Assembly (NCBI GenBank): GCA_017461235.1
Contig: JAFTYU010000029.1
Span: forward strand, 1-49,510
Source: Clostridia bacterium
GTDB taxonomy: Bacteria > Bacillota > Clostridia > Oscillospirales > Acutalibacteraceae
Reading direction: 5' to 3'
Length of the DNA: 49,510 nt
Shown: in pieces, positions 8,825 to 17,893 of the stretch
Numbering within the stretch: the stretch's first letter is position 1
How the letters are laid out: every line of letters starts with the position of its first letter
Notes under the pieces: generated by a model
The model's database searches: none
What the model saw: the letters and a program-made list of their open reading frames with translations, nothing else
Told to the model about the DNA's origin: nothing
Made by a program: the position numbers and the translations under genes

Positions 8825-8854
8825 TTGAAAAGCTGAATGTTTTTGTGATATGAT
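8825..8854 (+). promoter_or_regulatory. extended -10 promoter for the GH51 operon
   Basis: TTGAAA (8825-8830), an 18-base spacer ending in TGA, and TATGAT (8849-8854) form a good sigma-A site with an extended -10. GAGGTG follows at 8872, giving a very short 5' leader. Confidence 0.65.
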
Positions 8855-8882
8855 TAATTAAAATCTTCGCAGAGGTGATTTT

Positions 8883-10355
8883 GTGGAAAAATATCTCATT
8901 AACCCAAATCAGAAAATTTCAAGGATAAGTAAAGATATATACGGTACTTTTTCGGAGCATCTCGGCAGATGTATCTATGAAGGCACTTTCGTCGGTGAAG
9001 ATTCTCCCATACCCAATGTTAACGGTATGCGCAAGGACGTTGTTAATGCGCTTAAAGAAATGGGACTACCCGTACTCCGTTGGCCCGGTGGTTGTTTTGC
9101 GGATGAGTATCATTGGCAAGACGGTATCGGACCAAAGGAAAACCGCAAGAAGATGATTAACACCCATTGGGGCGGCGTTGTTGAGGATAACTCCTTCGGT
9201 ACTCACGAGTTTTTTGAGCTTTGTGAGCAAATCGGTTGTGATGCTTACGTTAACGGCAATATGGGCAGCGGTACTGTTCGAGAGATGAGCGAATGGATTG
9301 AATATATGACCTTTGACGGGCTTTCACCTATGAGCGAATTGCGCAAAAAGAACGGAAGAGAAAAGCCCTGGAAGGTTAAATATTTCGGCGTGGGTAACGA
9401 AAACTGGGGGTGCGGCGGCAATATGCATCCCGAGTATTACGCCAATGAATATCGCCGTTATCAGACATACGTGCGTGACTATGACCCCGACAACCGTGTT
9501 TACAGAATCGGTTGCGGTGCAAGTGATTTTGATTTTAATTGGACTGCCGAAGTTATGCGTATCGCCGGTAACAAAATGAACGGCATTTCATTACATTATT
9601 ACACCATTCCCGGCAACTGGGCGAACAAAGGTAAAGCCACAGATTACACCGATGAAGAGTACTATACAACTATTGCCAAGGCATACAGAATGGAAGAGCT
9701 CGTACGCCGTCATACCGAGATTATGAACCGCTATGACCCTGATAAAAGAGTTGATCTTATCGTTGACGAATGGGGTACGTGGTTTGATGTTGAAGAAGGC
9801 ACAAATCCCGGTTTCCTTTACCAGCAGAGCACACTTCGCGATGCTCTTGTGGCAGGTCTTACGCTCAATATTTTCAACAAGCATTCTGACCGTATAAAAA
9901 TGGCGAATATTGCACAGACGGTAAATGTTCTTCAGTCTGTTATTTTCACAGATGGTGAAGATATGCTTCTTACACCTACATATCATATCTTCAAAATGTT
10001 CAAATCCCACGCTGAAAATACACTTTTGGGAAGTTATATCACATCAGGTTATATCGATGAAGGTAAAAAAACACCCGTTCTTACGGAAAGTGCATCGTTA
10101 AGTGATGACGGAACTATTGTTTCGACCATATCCAACGCATCTCTTTGTGATAAGGCAGAAATCAAATGTCAGATTGCGGATTTCGCCGCCTCTGAAATTA
10201 AAGCGGAGATTGTAACAGGCAATGCAAGGGATTATAATACTTTTGAAAATAAAGATGCTGTTAAAACTATTGATTTTTATGACTTTACTGTAACAGCAGA
10301 CGGCTTTATTGCAAATGTTCCGCCTTGCAGTGTTGTTAAGTTTATTATTAAATAA
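8883..10355 (+). CDS. GH51 alpha-L-arabinofuranosidase
   Basis: A 490-residue retaining glycosidase that releases terminal arabinofuranose from arabinan or arabinoxylan fragments. Acid/base E173 lies in [10 protein letters not shown] and nucleophile E296 in [10 protein letters not shown], both diagnostic for GH51, followed by a C-terminal beta-sandwich. The start is GTG at 8883, five bases after GAGGTG. No signal peptide, so it is intracellular. It overlaps the next gene by one base (TAATG) and probably shares an operon with the small Cys-rich protein and the MFS transporter. Confidence 0.94.
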   Translation: MEKYLINPNQKISRISKDIYGTFSEHLGRCIYEGTFVGEDSPIPNVNGMRKDVVNALKEMGLPVLRWPGGCFADEYHWQDGIGPKENRKKMINTHWGGVVEDNSFGTHEFFELCEQIGCDAYVNGNMGSGTVREMSEWIEYMTFDGLSPMSELRKKNGREKPWKVKYFGVGNENWGCGGNMHPEYYANEYRRYQTYVRDYDPDNRVYRIGCGASDFDFNWTAEVMRIAGNKMNGISLHYYTIPGNWANKGKATDYTDEEYYTTIAKAYRMEELVRRHTEIMNRYDPDKRVDLIVDEWGTWFDVEEGTNPGFLYQQSTLRDALVAGLTLNIFNKHSDRIKMANIAQTVNVLQSVIFTDGEDMLLTPTYHIFKMFKSHAENTLLGSYITSGYIDEGKKTPVLTESASLSDDGTIVSTISNASLCDKAEIKCQIADFAASEIKAEIVTGNARDYNTFENKDAVKTIDFYDFTVTADGFIANVPPCSVVKFIIK

Positions 10356-10621
10356 TGAGTCGCGAATGTAAAAAATGCCTTCTTCTCGAAAGTGCAGAAG
10401 GTGATATTCTGAAAGATATTCAGGAGAAAATAACTAAACTTTCTCCACAGGAAAAATGTGAGCAAGCCGAATACGAAAAACGTCTTGAGCTGTGCAAGGC
10501 TTGTGATAATCTTGTTTCGGGCGTATGTATGAAATGCGGGTGCTACGTCGAGTTCCGTGCGGCTTTTAAAAATCAGAAGTGTCCCGATGTGAAGGATAGA
10601 AAGTGGAAAAAATGTCAATAA
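10355..10621 (+). CDS. small cysteine-rich protein (DUF6171-like)
   Basis: An 88-residue protein with eight cysteines: two near the N-terminus (CKKC), and CKAC and CMKCGC in the middle that look like a zinc ribbon, plus later single cysteines including the penultimate residue. It resembles the clostridial DUF6171 family from memory. The start overlaps the GH51 stop (TAATG), indicating translational coupling. It has no membrane segment. The role is unknown; metal binding is inferred from the Cys pattern. Confidence 0.75.
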   Translation: MSRECKKCLLLESAEGDILKDIQEKITKLSPQEKCEQAEYEKRLELCKACDNLVSGVCMKCGCYVEFRAAFKNQKCPDVKDRKWKKCQ

Positions 10622-11814
10622 AAAATAACTATAATCATACTGTTTTTGCGTGTTACTTCGGTTACGTGGTGCAAGCCATTGTCAATAATTTTGCGCCGCT
10701 GTTGTTTTTAACATTCAGAAATGAGTTCGGTATTCCTTTAGAAAAAATCACATCTTTAATCACAATCAACTTCCTTTTTCAGTTAGTTGTGGACGTCATA
10801 GCCGCCAAAGTTGTGGATAAAATCGGTTACAGAAAATGTATTGTAGCGGCGCAGCTTTTTTCAGCGCTCGGTATTGCAGGTATGGGCTTTTTACCGCAAC
10901 TTTTCTCCGACCCGTATTACGGATTGCTGATTTCAATTCTTCTTTATGCTTTAGGTGGCGGTCTGATAGAGGTCCTTGTCAGTCCCATTGTGGAGGCTTG
11001 CCCCATAAAGAACAAAAAAGCGGCAATGAGCCTGCTGCATTCATTTTATTGCTGGGGACACTTGTTTGTGGTTCTTTTGTCAACTTTGTTCTTTACGTTG
11101 TTCGGCATAGAAAACTGGCGGATACTTGCCCTGATGTGGGCAGTTATACCGTTCCTTAACACCTTCTATTTTGCAGTTGTTCCCATAGCACCGCTGACTG
11201 CGGAAGGGGAGCAGGTACCTCTTAAAAAGCTTTTCAGTTCAAAAGTTTTCTGGCTTTTCATACTTGTTATGGTTTGCGCCGGAGCTTCTGAGCAGGGAAT
11301 GAGTCAATGGGCATCAGTTTTTGCAGAAGCAGGTCTTAAGGTTTCAAAAACGGTTGGTGACCTTGCAGGACCGAGCCTTTTCGCAGTGACAATGGGTATT
11401 TCACGTGTGGTTTACTCAAAAATAAGCGAGAAGGTAAATCTTACGAAATATATGACCGCCTGTTCGGTGCTTTGCATAATATCTTACGCAATCGCATCTT
11501 TTTCAGGTAATGCGGCATTTTCGTTGGTCGGTTGTGCAATGTGCGGTTTTGCGGTCGGGGTTATGTGGCCGGGAGCATTTTCTCTGGCTTCGGAAACCTT
11601 CCCCAAGGGCGGTACGGCTATGTTCGCGTTTCTTGCGTTGGCAGGGGATTTCGGTTGCTCCTTCGGTCCGTCTGTTGTAGGTGTGGCGACTGATTTTCTT
11701 GATGATGATATAAAACGCGGTGTGTTTGCGGCAGTTGTTTTTCCTGTGCTAATGATTGTGTCTGTTTTGTCCATGTCTGCGTTAAAAACCAAAAACAAAA
11801 AACAAATTAATTGA
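10603..11814 (+). CDS. MFS transporter (FucP-like)
   Basis: About 400 residues with twelve hydrophobic segments and the loop KVVDKIGYRKCIV typical of the MFS helix 2-3 motif. The sequence is closest in style to fucose-permease-like sugar transporters. The start is ambiguous: GTG 10603 has AAGGA six bases upstream, while ATG 10612 begins MSIKNNYN; either overlaps the preceding gene by 10-19 bp. Its place after GH51 suggests transport of arabinose-containing sugar, but the substrate is not visible in the sequence. Confidence 0.85.
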   Translation: MEKMSIKNNYNHTVFACYFGYVVQAIVNNFAPLLFLTFRNEFGIPLEKITSLITINFLFQLVVDVIAAKVVDKIGYRKCIVAAQLFSALGIAGMGFLPQLFSDPYYGLLISILLYALGGGLIEVLVSPIVEACPIKNKKAAMSLLHSFYCWGHLFVVLLSTLFFTLFGIENWRILALMWAVIPFLNTFYFAVVPIAPLTAEGEQVPLKKLFSSKVFWLFILVMVCAGASEQGMSQWASVFAEAGLKVSKTVGDLAGPSLFAVTMGISRVVYSKISEKVNLTKYMTACSVLCIISYAIASFSGNAAFSLVGCAMCGFAVGVMWPGAFSLASETFPKGGTAMFAFLALAGDFGCSFGPSVVGVATDFLDDDIKRGVFAAVVFPVLMIVSVLSMSALKTKNKKQIN

Positions 11815-11817
11815 CAT

Positions 11818-11857
11818 AAATATCGCAAACGAACCTGTTCGCTTGCGATATTTTTAA
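11818..11857 (+). terminator. rho-independent terminator
   Basis: An 11-bp stem (11818-11828 with 11843-11853) extended after one mismatch by a further 5-bp stem, then TTTTT. It ends the GH51 operon immediately after the transporter stop codon. Confidence 0.85.
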
Positions 11858-11877
11858 TAAAAAAGGAATTATAATTA

Positions 11878-11906
11878 TTGTATTATGTGTGCATTTGTGC
11901 TAAAAT
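11878..11906 (+). promoter_or_regulatory. extended -10 promoter
   Basis: TTGTAT (11878-11883), 17-base spacer ending TGC, and TAAAAT (11901-11906) precede the transporter gene at 11939, which has GGGGGT as ribosome binding site. Confidence 0.6.
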
Positions 11907-11938
11907 GAACTATAAGTATATATTTAGGGGGTCGTTTT

Positions 11939-13708
11939 ATGAGCCGGGGAGGAAAAACCTCTCTTAAAACCAAAGTCGGTGGGTTTGTATCTGAAGTAAA
12001 AACCCATTGGAAAACACCTGCAGAGGGTAACTATGTTCCTTATAAGGAATATAAGGACGTCGTTATCGGCGTAGGTGCCAACTATACAGGAACAAAAACA
12101 CTTGAATACATAGGTTTCTGGTCAAGCTGTTTCCTGATTATGCACCATTACAAATTGCCGTATCTTACATTCTCGGTTATAGGTCTTCTTAATATGCCAC
12201 TCGGTTATGTTTCGGCACTTATTTGGTGGTACGTATGTGATAACCTTGGCTTTTTACCGAAAAAGACTGAACGGAAAGTTTACCTGGCTTACGGGCTTAT
12301 GATGGCGTTTGGTATTGCGTCAATAATATTTGACTTTTCAAAGGTTTTTGACCAGTCGGGTTCTTTCATTACTATTCTCAACAGTTTTGAAGGTATGAAT
12401 GCCACGGCGTGCTTTAAGACGTTCGGAACACATTTCCTATATACCGGTTGGGTGGGCGCACGTAACATCTTCTGGCGTAAAAAGCTTATACCCAAATACG
12501 GCAGATATAAATACAGCCTTTATTGCGATGTTATCCCCAAGTGCGTAATGGTTATTCTTATCGGTTGGCTTCCCGTTTACAATATCGGCGATGTTGCAAC
12601 ACGTGTATGGGTCGCAAACCTTCTTTTTGCTACATATAACGTATTCGGTTTCGGTAATGTTCTTGAGCAATGCACGAAACTTATAAGCCCCAATTTACAG
12701 GAAAGAATTCTTGTTCGTAGTTATCCCGTAAAGCTTTCACATATTTTTAATTCCATTCTTGCCATTATTCTTCCTGCAATCGTAGGAATGCTTCGCCACG
12801 AATGGGCAGACATCAATTTCTACAGGTTTGTTATTCCCATAACCTTCTGCATTTCTGCTGCGTGTACAATGTACCTTTCGGGAAGAATTAAAGAGAGAAT
12901 ACCGCAACCGCCTATTGAAAAGAAGGTTCAGATTAAATTCTGGGACGGTATGTTGGGTGTTCTTAAAAACAAATATCTTCTTATAAATACAGTTGTTGGT
13001 CTTATTGACTCTCTCGGTAACGGTATGCTTCCGTTTGCAACTATTCTTTATTTCTACACATTCCGCCTGAGCGGTCTGCCTTATTCATTGTTAGTTGCGC
13101 TTATTTCCTTCGCAGGTACACCGCCCGACTTGTTGTCACCATATTTCCTTAAGAGATTCTCATATAAACAGATTATGATATTCTATCAGCTCAGCCGTGC
13201 AATAGGTAACGCAATTATAGCCGTTGCAATGTGGACTCTTGGCGATAATCTTGTTCTTTGCGGAACAATCTGTGTTGTTGTTCTTTTCTTTATGGAAATG
13301 ACTAAAACCGTTCCTACAACTGCAGGTCACGATATGAATATCCGTATCGGCGATTATCAGATGTATCTGTCAGGTGAGCGTCTTGAAAGCTTCGCAGGTA
13401 TATTTGGTTGGTTTACGGGCCCGATTACATCATTTGTAGGACTTATTATTCCCATTTTCCTGCTTAAGTACGGTTTTAACAGTAACTGGGAGATTCTTTT
13501 CTTTGACGGTTCGAGAAGCAATATAGTTGTTGTGCCGATTATCGTTGATGCAATCGGATTCTTCCTTATGACAATACCGTACCTTTTCTGGGATTACGAT
13601 AATAAGAAACAGAATATGGTTATGGAAGTTCTTAAACGACGTGCAGAAGTTACGGAACAGAAAGCCAAAGAAGAAGGCGTTTCCGTAGCAGGCGTATATA
13701 AAGGTTGA
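11939..13708 (+). CDS. large MFS-type membrane transporter
   Basis: A 589-residue polytopic protein with about twelve hydrophobic helices, a hydrophilic N-terminus of ~60 residues and a charged C-terminal tail (VLKRRAEVTEQKAKEEG). It looks like a divergent member of the GPH/MFS superfamily. No enzyme for a sugar lies next to it. Instead a membrane LRR protein follows after 14 bp and a zinc-ribbon membrane protein after that, so the three may work together at the membrane. The transported molecule cannot be inferred. Confidence 0.75.
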   Translation: MSRGGKTSLKTKVGGFVSEVKTHWKTPAEGNYVPYKEYKDVVIGVGANYTGTKTLEYIGFWSSCFLIMHHYKLPYLTFSVIGLLNMPLGYVSALIWWYVCDNLGFLPKKTERKVYLAYGLMMAFGIASIIFDFSKVFDQSGSFITILNSFEGMNATACFKTFGTHFLYTGWVGARNIFWRKKLIPKYGRYKYSLYCDVIPKCVMVILIGWLPVYNIGDVATRVWVANLLFATYNVFGFGNVLEQCTKLISPNLQERILVRSYPVKLSHIFNSILAIILPAIVGMLRHEWADINFYRFVIPITFCISAACTMYLSGRIKERIPQPPIEKKVQIKFWDGMLGVLKNKYLLINTVVGLIDSLGNGMLPFATILYFYTFRLSGLPYSLLVALISFAGTPPDLLSPYFLKRFSYKQIMIFYQLSRAIGNAIIAVAMWTLGDNLVLCGTICVVVLFFMEMTKTVPTTAGHDMNIRIGDYQMYLSGERLESFAGIFGWFTGPITSFVGLIIPIFLLKYGFNSNWEILFFDGSRSNIVVVPIIVDAIGFFLMTIPYLFWDYDNKKQNMVMEVLKRRAEVTEQKAKEEGVSVAGVYKG

Positions 13709-13722
13709 TGGGGGTGAGTTGA

Positions 13723-14952
13723 ATGAGTAAAAAAGAGAAGAAACAAAATAAAGTCAATGATTTGCAGGATACCGTTAAACTCGATATACCCGAAGATGAA
13801 ATATGGACTTATCAGGTTCCGGGTCTTGCTGCACCTCATATCAACAAACCCTACAAGCACTATAATTTAAAAAAGGCAGTATTTGTTCTTGTGATTATTG
13901 TAGCGGTTTCACTTTCGATGTTCTTCAGTGTTCTGGCTTTGCAGAACGATACCTTTGAATATAACGAAACTTCATCGGGAATAGAGTTCTCGAAATTCAG
14001 TAACACAGGCTATCTTTATGAACTGGATATTGACTATGTTTGCGATATTGAGTACATTGCAGGTAACAATGACCCTAACACAAACTTCAAGGTTGTTAAG
14101 GATACCGCAAAGCCCATAACCTCCGTCAGACAATTTACGCTGAACTGTGACGATAAAATAAGAACTATCAATATCGGTGCGAATGTAGAGTTTGTCGATA
14201 CCAAGGCTTTTTACTCCTGTTGGGCGTTACAGAATATTGAGGTTGACGAGAATAATCCCAACTACTGTGATGTTGACGGCGTTCTTTACAATAAAGATAA
14301 AACAGAAATTCTTTGTTATCCCTGTGACCACGACGAATATTTACGACAAAAATACGGTTATGAAAAAGAGCTTTTCACGGAAGAAATCACACCTGAATAT
14401 CAGAAGGATATCCAGACCTATGTAGTTCCTTCCACAGTTAAAAAGATTGGTGAAATGTGCTTTAACTATGCAAATCTCAGAGTGATTTATTTACCTGAAG
14501 GTCTTGAAACTATTGAAACATTATCAATCTTTAAGCTCCATGAGCGTAAAAACGAGTGGGAAACAACACCGTCACTTACAAATATTTATTCTTATAAATC
14601 AGATGCTGTTTCAGATACTCGTTTTACAGATGAAAAGGCTCTTGGCGAAGTTTATAACTCTTTGCCCGAAGGACTTCTTTATATAGGCTCTGATGCAATG
14701 AGCTACAATCAGGCACTTTCATATGTTTATATTCCCGATAGTGTTACCCACATCGGTCACCATGCTTTCTGGGACACTGTTTATAAAGAAGGCGATGAAC
14801 TTAAGGGTGTTTCCTGTATAAATGTATCTAAAAAAGAAGATGAGTTTGACTCGACTGTTGAAACAGGGCAGGAATGGTGTCCCAAATACGATCATTTGTT
14901 ATTTAAAAAGACGGTGGATGTAGTTTATTCAGCTGAAAGAGAAACTAAATAA
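13723..14952 (+). CDS. membrane-anchored BspA-type LRR protein
   Basis: A 409-residue protein with a hydrophilic N-terminus (~48 residues), one transmembrane helix (~50-70, KKAVFVLVIIVAVSLSMFFS) and an external domain. The external part contains degenerate leucine-rich repeats of the BspA/LRR_5 type, for example YVVPSTVKKIGEMCFNYANL and YIPDSVTHIGHHAFW, interrupted by insertions. The ATG follows GGGGTGA at 13711. It sits 14 bp after the transporter and is presumably cotranscribed. A type II orientation with the LRR outside is inferred from the charges. Possible extracellular ligand binding; function unknown. Confidence 0.78.
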   Translation: MSKKEKKQNKVNDLQDTVKLDIPEDEIWTYQVPGLAAPHINKPYKHYNLKKAVFVLVIIVAVSLSMFFSVLALQNDTFEYNETSSGIEFSKFSNTGYLYELDIDYVCDIEYIAGNNDPNTNFKVVKDTAKPITSVRQFTLNCDDKIRTINIGANVEFVDTKAFYSCWALQNIEVDENNPNYCDVDGVLYNKDKTEILCYPCDHDEYLRQKYGYEKELFTEEITPEYQKDIQTYVVPSTVKKIGEMCFNYANLRVIYLPEGLETIETLSIFKLHERKNEWETTPSLTNIYSYKSDAVSDTRFTDEKALGEVYNSLPEGLLYIGSDAMSYNQALSYVYIPDSVTHIGHHAFWDTVYKEGDELKGVSCINVSKKEDEFDSTVETGQEWCPKYDHLLFKKTVDVVYSAERETK

Positions 14953-14983
14953 GTTTTTGGCTTTTTGAAAGAGAGGGACGTGT

Positions 14984-15604
14984 ATGTTTTGTATTAAATG
15001 CGGTTTTGAATTAGCGGATGGCGTTTATATCTGTGAAAACTGCGGTGCAGATATGAACGATGAGATAAGAATATCTTTGAATGCTGATGCAGAGCCGGTC
15101 ACTCAAGCTGTTGAAGCAGAGATAATCGATGAAGTAAAAAACGATTGCTCACACCCTTATAACACTATGGATTATGAAAACGATATTGCTGCCAAAAAGC
15201 AACTCAAAAAGGCACGTCGCCTTTCTGATGCGGCTTTTGGTACGGGTATAGCTGCGGTAGGTTTTATTATACTCGGTGTTGTATTGTTTCCGCTTTTCTG
15301 GTTCTTGTGGTTTGTGGCATTTATGTTGGGGATTTCATCATTTGTGCTTTCTTTCTTATCCGGCCGCGCAATGTACGAGTTCGCATACAATGATTTGTAT
15401 GCTGTTCAGATTAAAAAGATAAAAATTACATACAGAAAAGGCAAAATAGCCGCCGTTATATCAATGATTTCTGCTGTTGTTGGCTTGGCTGCAGTAATAT
15501 TCACCCTGCATTATTTTGTGACTGTGTTAATGCAGAGTGACTTTACCGAAGCGGTTCAATTGCTGTGGAATTTGGTTACGGATGCAGTAAGTAAAATATT
15601 TTAA
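14984..15604 (+). CDS. zinc-ribbon membrane protein
   Basis: A 206-residue protein that opens with a zinc ribbon (MFCIKCGFELADGVYICEN CGADM; cysteine pairs spaced CxxC and CxxC), then an acidic linker, then three or four hydrophobic segments in ~75-200. This architecture is common in Firmicutes and has no assigned function. It is the last gene of the 11939-15604 unit and is followed by a terminator. Confidence 0.75.
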   Translation: MFCIKCGFELADGVYICENCGADMNDEIRISLNADAEPVTQAVEAEIIDEVKNDCSHPYNTMDYENDIAAKKQLKKARRLSDAAFGTGIAAVGFIILGVVLFPLFWFLWFVAFMLGISSFVLSFLSGRAMYEFAYNDLYAVQIKKIKITYRKGKIAAVISMISAVVGLAAVIFTLHYFVTVLMQSDFTEAVQLLWNLVTDAVSKIF

Positions 15605-15610
15605 ATTCAC

Positions 15611-15657
15611 AAAAAGTTACTGAAGAATCGAAATGTTTCTCCGGTAACTTTTTTGTT
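15611..15657 (+). terminator. rho-independent terminator
   Basis: AAAAAGTTAC (15611-15620) pairs with GTAACTTTTT (15644-15653), followed by further T residues, directly after the zinc-ribbon gene. Confidence 0.75.
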
Positions 15658-15714
15658 TTCGCCTTTAAAACCGGGGTGCAACAAAATGTGTCGGACGTTT
15701 TTTAGGTGAAAATA

Positions 15715-15743
15715 TTGTTTTTTATAGATGTTTGTGATTATAT
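15715..15743 (+). promoter_or_regulatory. putative promoter of the XRE gene
   Basis: TTGTTT (15715-15720), a 17-base spacer ending TGA, then TTATAT (15738-15743). GTGAGGTGAG follows just before ATG 15762. Matches are moderate. Confidence 0.4.
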
Positions 15744-15761
15744 GTAAGTGAGGTGAGCTTT

Positions 15762-15887
15762 ATGGCAAAAATATCGAAAAATATTAAAAAATTAAGAGCT
15801 TCTGCCAATATGAGTCAGGAGGCTTTGGCCGAAAAACTTTTTATCTCACGTCAAGCGGTTTCCTCTTGGGAAAATGACAGAACATAA
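15762..15887 (+). pseudogene. XRE helix-turn-helix fragment cut by an in-frame TAA
   Basis: ATG 15762 with AGGTGAG upstream opens a perfect XRE/HTH_3 domain (LRASANMSQEALAEKLFISR, then QAVSSWENDRT) that is stopped by TAA at 15885-15887. The same frame continues PDIEMLEKLAIVFNTSIEEL, the rest of the HTH domain. The expected residue at the stop is Gln (WENDRTQPDIEML is the usual family wording), and CAA to TAA is a single C-to-T change. The DNA-binding part is therefore separated from its membrane domain unless the stop is read through, or is a base-call error. Confidence 0.88.
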
Positions 15888-15899
15888 CCCGATATAGAA

Positions 15900-17213
15900 A
15901 TGCTTGAAAAATTGGCGATTGTTTTCAATACTTCTATTGAAGAATTAATATACGGTGAAAAAAGAAAAACTATTCTCGAAAACGAAGAACCAAAACGTTC
16001 GAACCGTATGCTGATAATTATTTTTTCTGTGTTGGGTTCTGTTTTCGTTGGTGTTGGTCTTGTACTGTTTTTAATTTACGGTTGGTTCGAATTTAGTATA
16101 GTAATAAAAAGTATACTTGGTATCTTGCCCATGCTTATAGGTCAGGGTGTAGGCGTATTTACGTTTTTTAAAAAAAGAGAAAGTGTTGCTTGGTGCGAGG
16201 GTGCTTCAGCGTTATGGAGCATTGGTATTATTTCGACAATAGCACTGTTTAACGGTATTTACGAGATAGAATTATCCCTATGGCTACTGTGTAGTATTAT
16301 GATGGTTTTGTTACTGCCCATTATATATCTTTTTAATTCTGTTTCGCCGTTATTACCGTATTTTTTCTTGTCTGTTTTCGGTTGTTGTACTTCTGAGAGT
16401 ATTTGGTTGGGCGTGTTCGGTTGCGTAATTACGATTGCCGCAATAATTCCTATAATAATATTAAACCGAAAAAATCAGGGTTCTTTCAAACAAGCTTATC
16501 GTATCTGGATAGCAACACTCGGTATTTTTGCAGCGGTTATAGCTTGTACCGTGAGAATTCAGTCGGTGGAATATTGGTTGCAGAGTAGTGCATTTGTTCT
16601 TGTTTTTGGGTTCTTTACAGGACTCTTAGCTTTTTCAAAAAAGCATTCTTTAGCAGAACCATTTTATATACTCGGTTCTTTGGGGTCTTTAGTGACACTT
16701 ATAATTCTTTGCTTTTTTGAGACACCATTATTTTGGTTTGAGAGTGATATGCTAACTTCAGTTTCATTCTGGGGCGAATTGCTTTTCAAAGGTTATTTTT
16801 CAGTACTCTTTATAGTATTGGGTATATTTTTCGGTCGTGATACTTTTGCTAAAAATTATGAGAAAATTATATTGTTAATAACGAGTGTGATAGGCGTAGT
16901 TGCTACACTTGTAACTTGTGACAATTTTCCTGTTCTTGCTTTCATTCTTGCTATGGTTCAGTCGGTAACTTACATTGTTTACGGTTCAAGAAATAATAAA
17001 TTCTTTGACCTGAATATAGGTCTGTTGGCACTTTTTGTATTAATGTTCCGCGTTTTATTTGTTTTTGATTTGGATTTAATCGCGGCGGGTGTTCTTTTCT
17101 TTGGCTTTGGTGCAACATTGTTGGTTGTTAACCTGATAATCATAAAAAAGAGTAAAAAAGCAAAATTAAAGGCAGGAAACACAGATAATACCGGAGGTGA
17201 TTTGAATGCGTAA
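15900..17213 (+). CDS. DUF2157-like membrane protein, downstream part of the broken XRE gene
   Basis: Open for 437 residues from ATG 15900, four codons after the in-frame TAA. The first ~20 residues are the end of the HTH domain, followed by about ten hydrophobic helices with a pattern resembling DUF2157 (GVGVFTFFKKRESVAWCEGA, then IISTIALFNGIYEIE). No ribosome binding site precedes 15900, so this is best read as the C-terminal part of a 484-codon XRE-membrane gene. The intact fusion would be a membrane-tethered regulator. It overlaps the following gene by 8 bp. Confidence 0.75.
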   Translation: MLEKLAIVFNTSIEELIYGEKRKTILENEEPKRSNRMLIIIFSVLGSVFVGVGLVLFLIYGWFEFSIVIKSILGILPMLIGQGVGVFTFFKKRESVAWCEGASALWSIGIISTIALFNGIYEIELSLWLLCSIMMVLLLPIIYLFNSVSPLLPYFFLSVFGCCTSESIWLGVFGCVITIAAIIPIIILNRKNQGSFKQAYRIWIATLGIFAAVIACTVRIQSVEYWLQSSAFVLVFGFFTGLLAFSKKHSLAEPFYILGSLGSLVTLIILCFFETPLFWFESDMLTSVSFWGELLFKGYFSVLFIVLGIFFGRDTFAKNYEKIILLITSVIGVVATLVTCDNFPVLAFILAMVQSVTYIVYGSRNNKFFDLNIGLLALFVLMFRVLFVFDLDLIAAGVLFFGFGATLLVVNLIIIKKSKKAKLKAGNTDNTGGDLNA

Positions 17214-17850
17214 GAAATTAGGAGGAATATTACTAATAGGTTTATGTATCATCCAACTTCTTGGCGTTGGCGTAATGCTTTTGTATCAACGGGTGTCATT
17301 GGATAATTTAAAAGAAAAAGGTGTTTTGGTAACACTGAAAATTGATACGGTATGGTATAACGAAGATGGACTTTACGCCGAGTTGAATGTTGATTCTATT
17401 CATCCCTTGGCATTTCCGGGCGATAACTATTTAGTTTTTGAAAATGTGAAAAATCAGAAGTATTCAAATTATTATATTTCAAAAACAAAGCCTGAACATG
17501 ATGCATATATTACATACAAGGAAATCTATGAGTTAAATAATGTGTTAATAGAAAAAAACTATGAAATTGGCGAGAAATATGGCTGGTTGACAATATATGA
17601 TCGCGAAAATGAAAGCGTCAATATATACAATGGTTATTGCGAGGGTCCTGAAACAGATGCTTATGCGTTGATAAGGGTTTATAAAGGTGAGTTTCAATTA
17701 GAAAATATTTATATTTCAGGTTATCCTATTGAGAAATATGCAAAACTCTGTATTGAAGATAAAATTGATTTGTCCCGTTATGAATTTAATTACGATTATG
17801 ATTTCGATTTTGATGATTCATACGATGACATAATTGATGTAGTTAACTAA
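17206..17850 (+). CDS. membrane-anchored protein, GDYXXLXY-like
   Basis: A 214-residue protein with an N-terminal hydrophobic helix (GGILLIGLCIIQLLGVGVML) and a soluble remainder ending in a very acidic tyrosine/aspartate tail. GGAGGTGA lies just upstream of ATG 17206. DUF2157 genes are often followed by a short membrane protein of the GDYXXLXY family; the FPGDNYLVFEN stretch here is only a loose match, so the family name is tentative. Cotranscription with the preceding gene is likely from the 8-bp overlap. Confidence 0.55.
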   Translation: MRKKLGGILLIGLCIIQLLGVGVMLLYQRVSLDNLKEKGVLVTLKIDTVWYNEDGLYAELNVDSIHPLAFPGDNYLVFENVKNQKYSNYYISKTKPEHDAYITYKEIYELNNVLIEKNYEIGEKYGWLTIYDRENESVNIYNGYCEGPETDAYALIRVYKGEFQLENIYISGYPIEKYAKLCIEDKIDLSRYEFNYDYDFDFDDSYDDIIDVVN

Positions 17851-17893
17851 AAAACTCCGTGTTTCTCTCAAAATGAGAAACACGGAGTTTTTA
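17850..17893. terminator. strong bidirectional terminator
   Basis: A perfect 17-bp stem (17851-17867 with 17875-17891) flanked by A and T runs lies between two convergent operons and serves both. Confidence 0.92.

Noticed and set aside
15885-15887. Recoded TAA (reassigned or suppressed stop) in the XRE gene
   Set aside because: TAA is used as the normal stop in many intact genes of the window and no recoding signal is visible.
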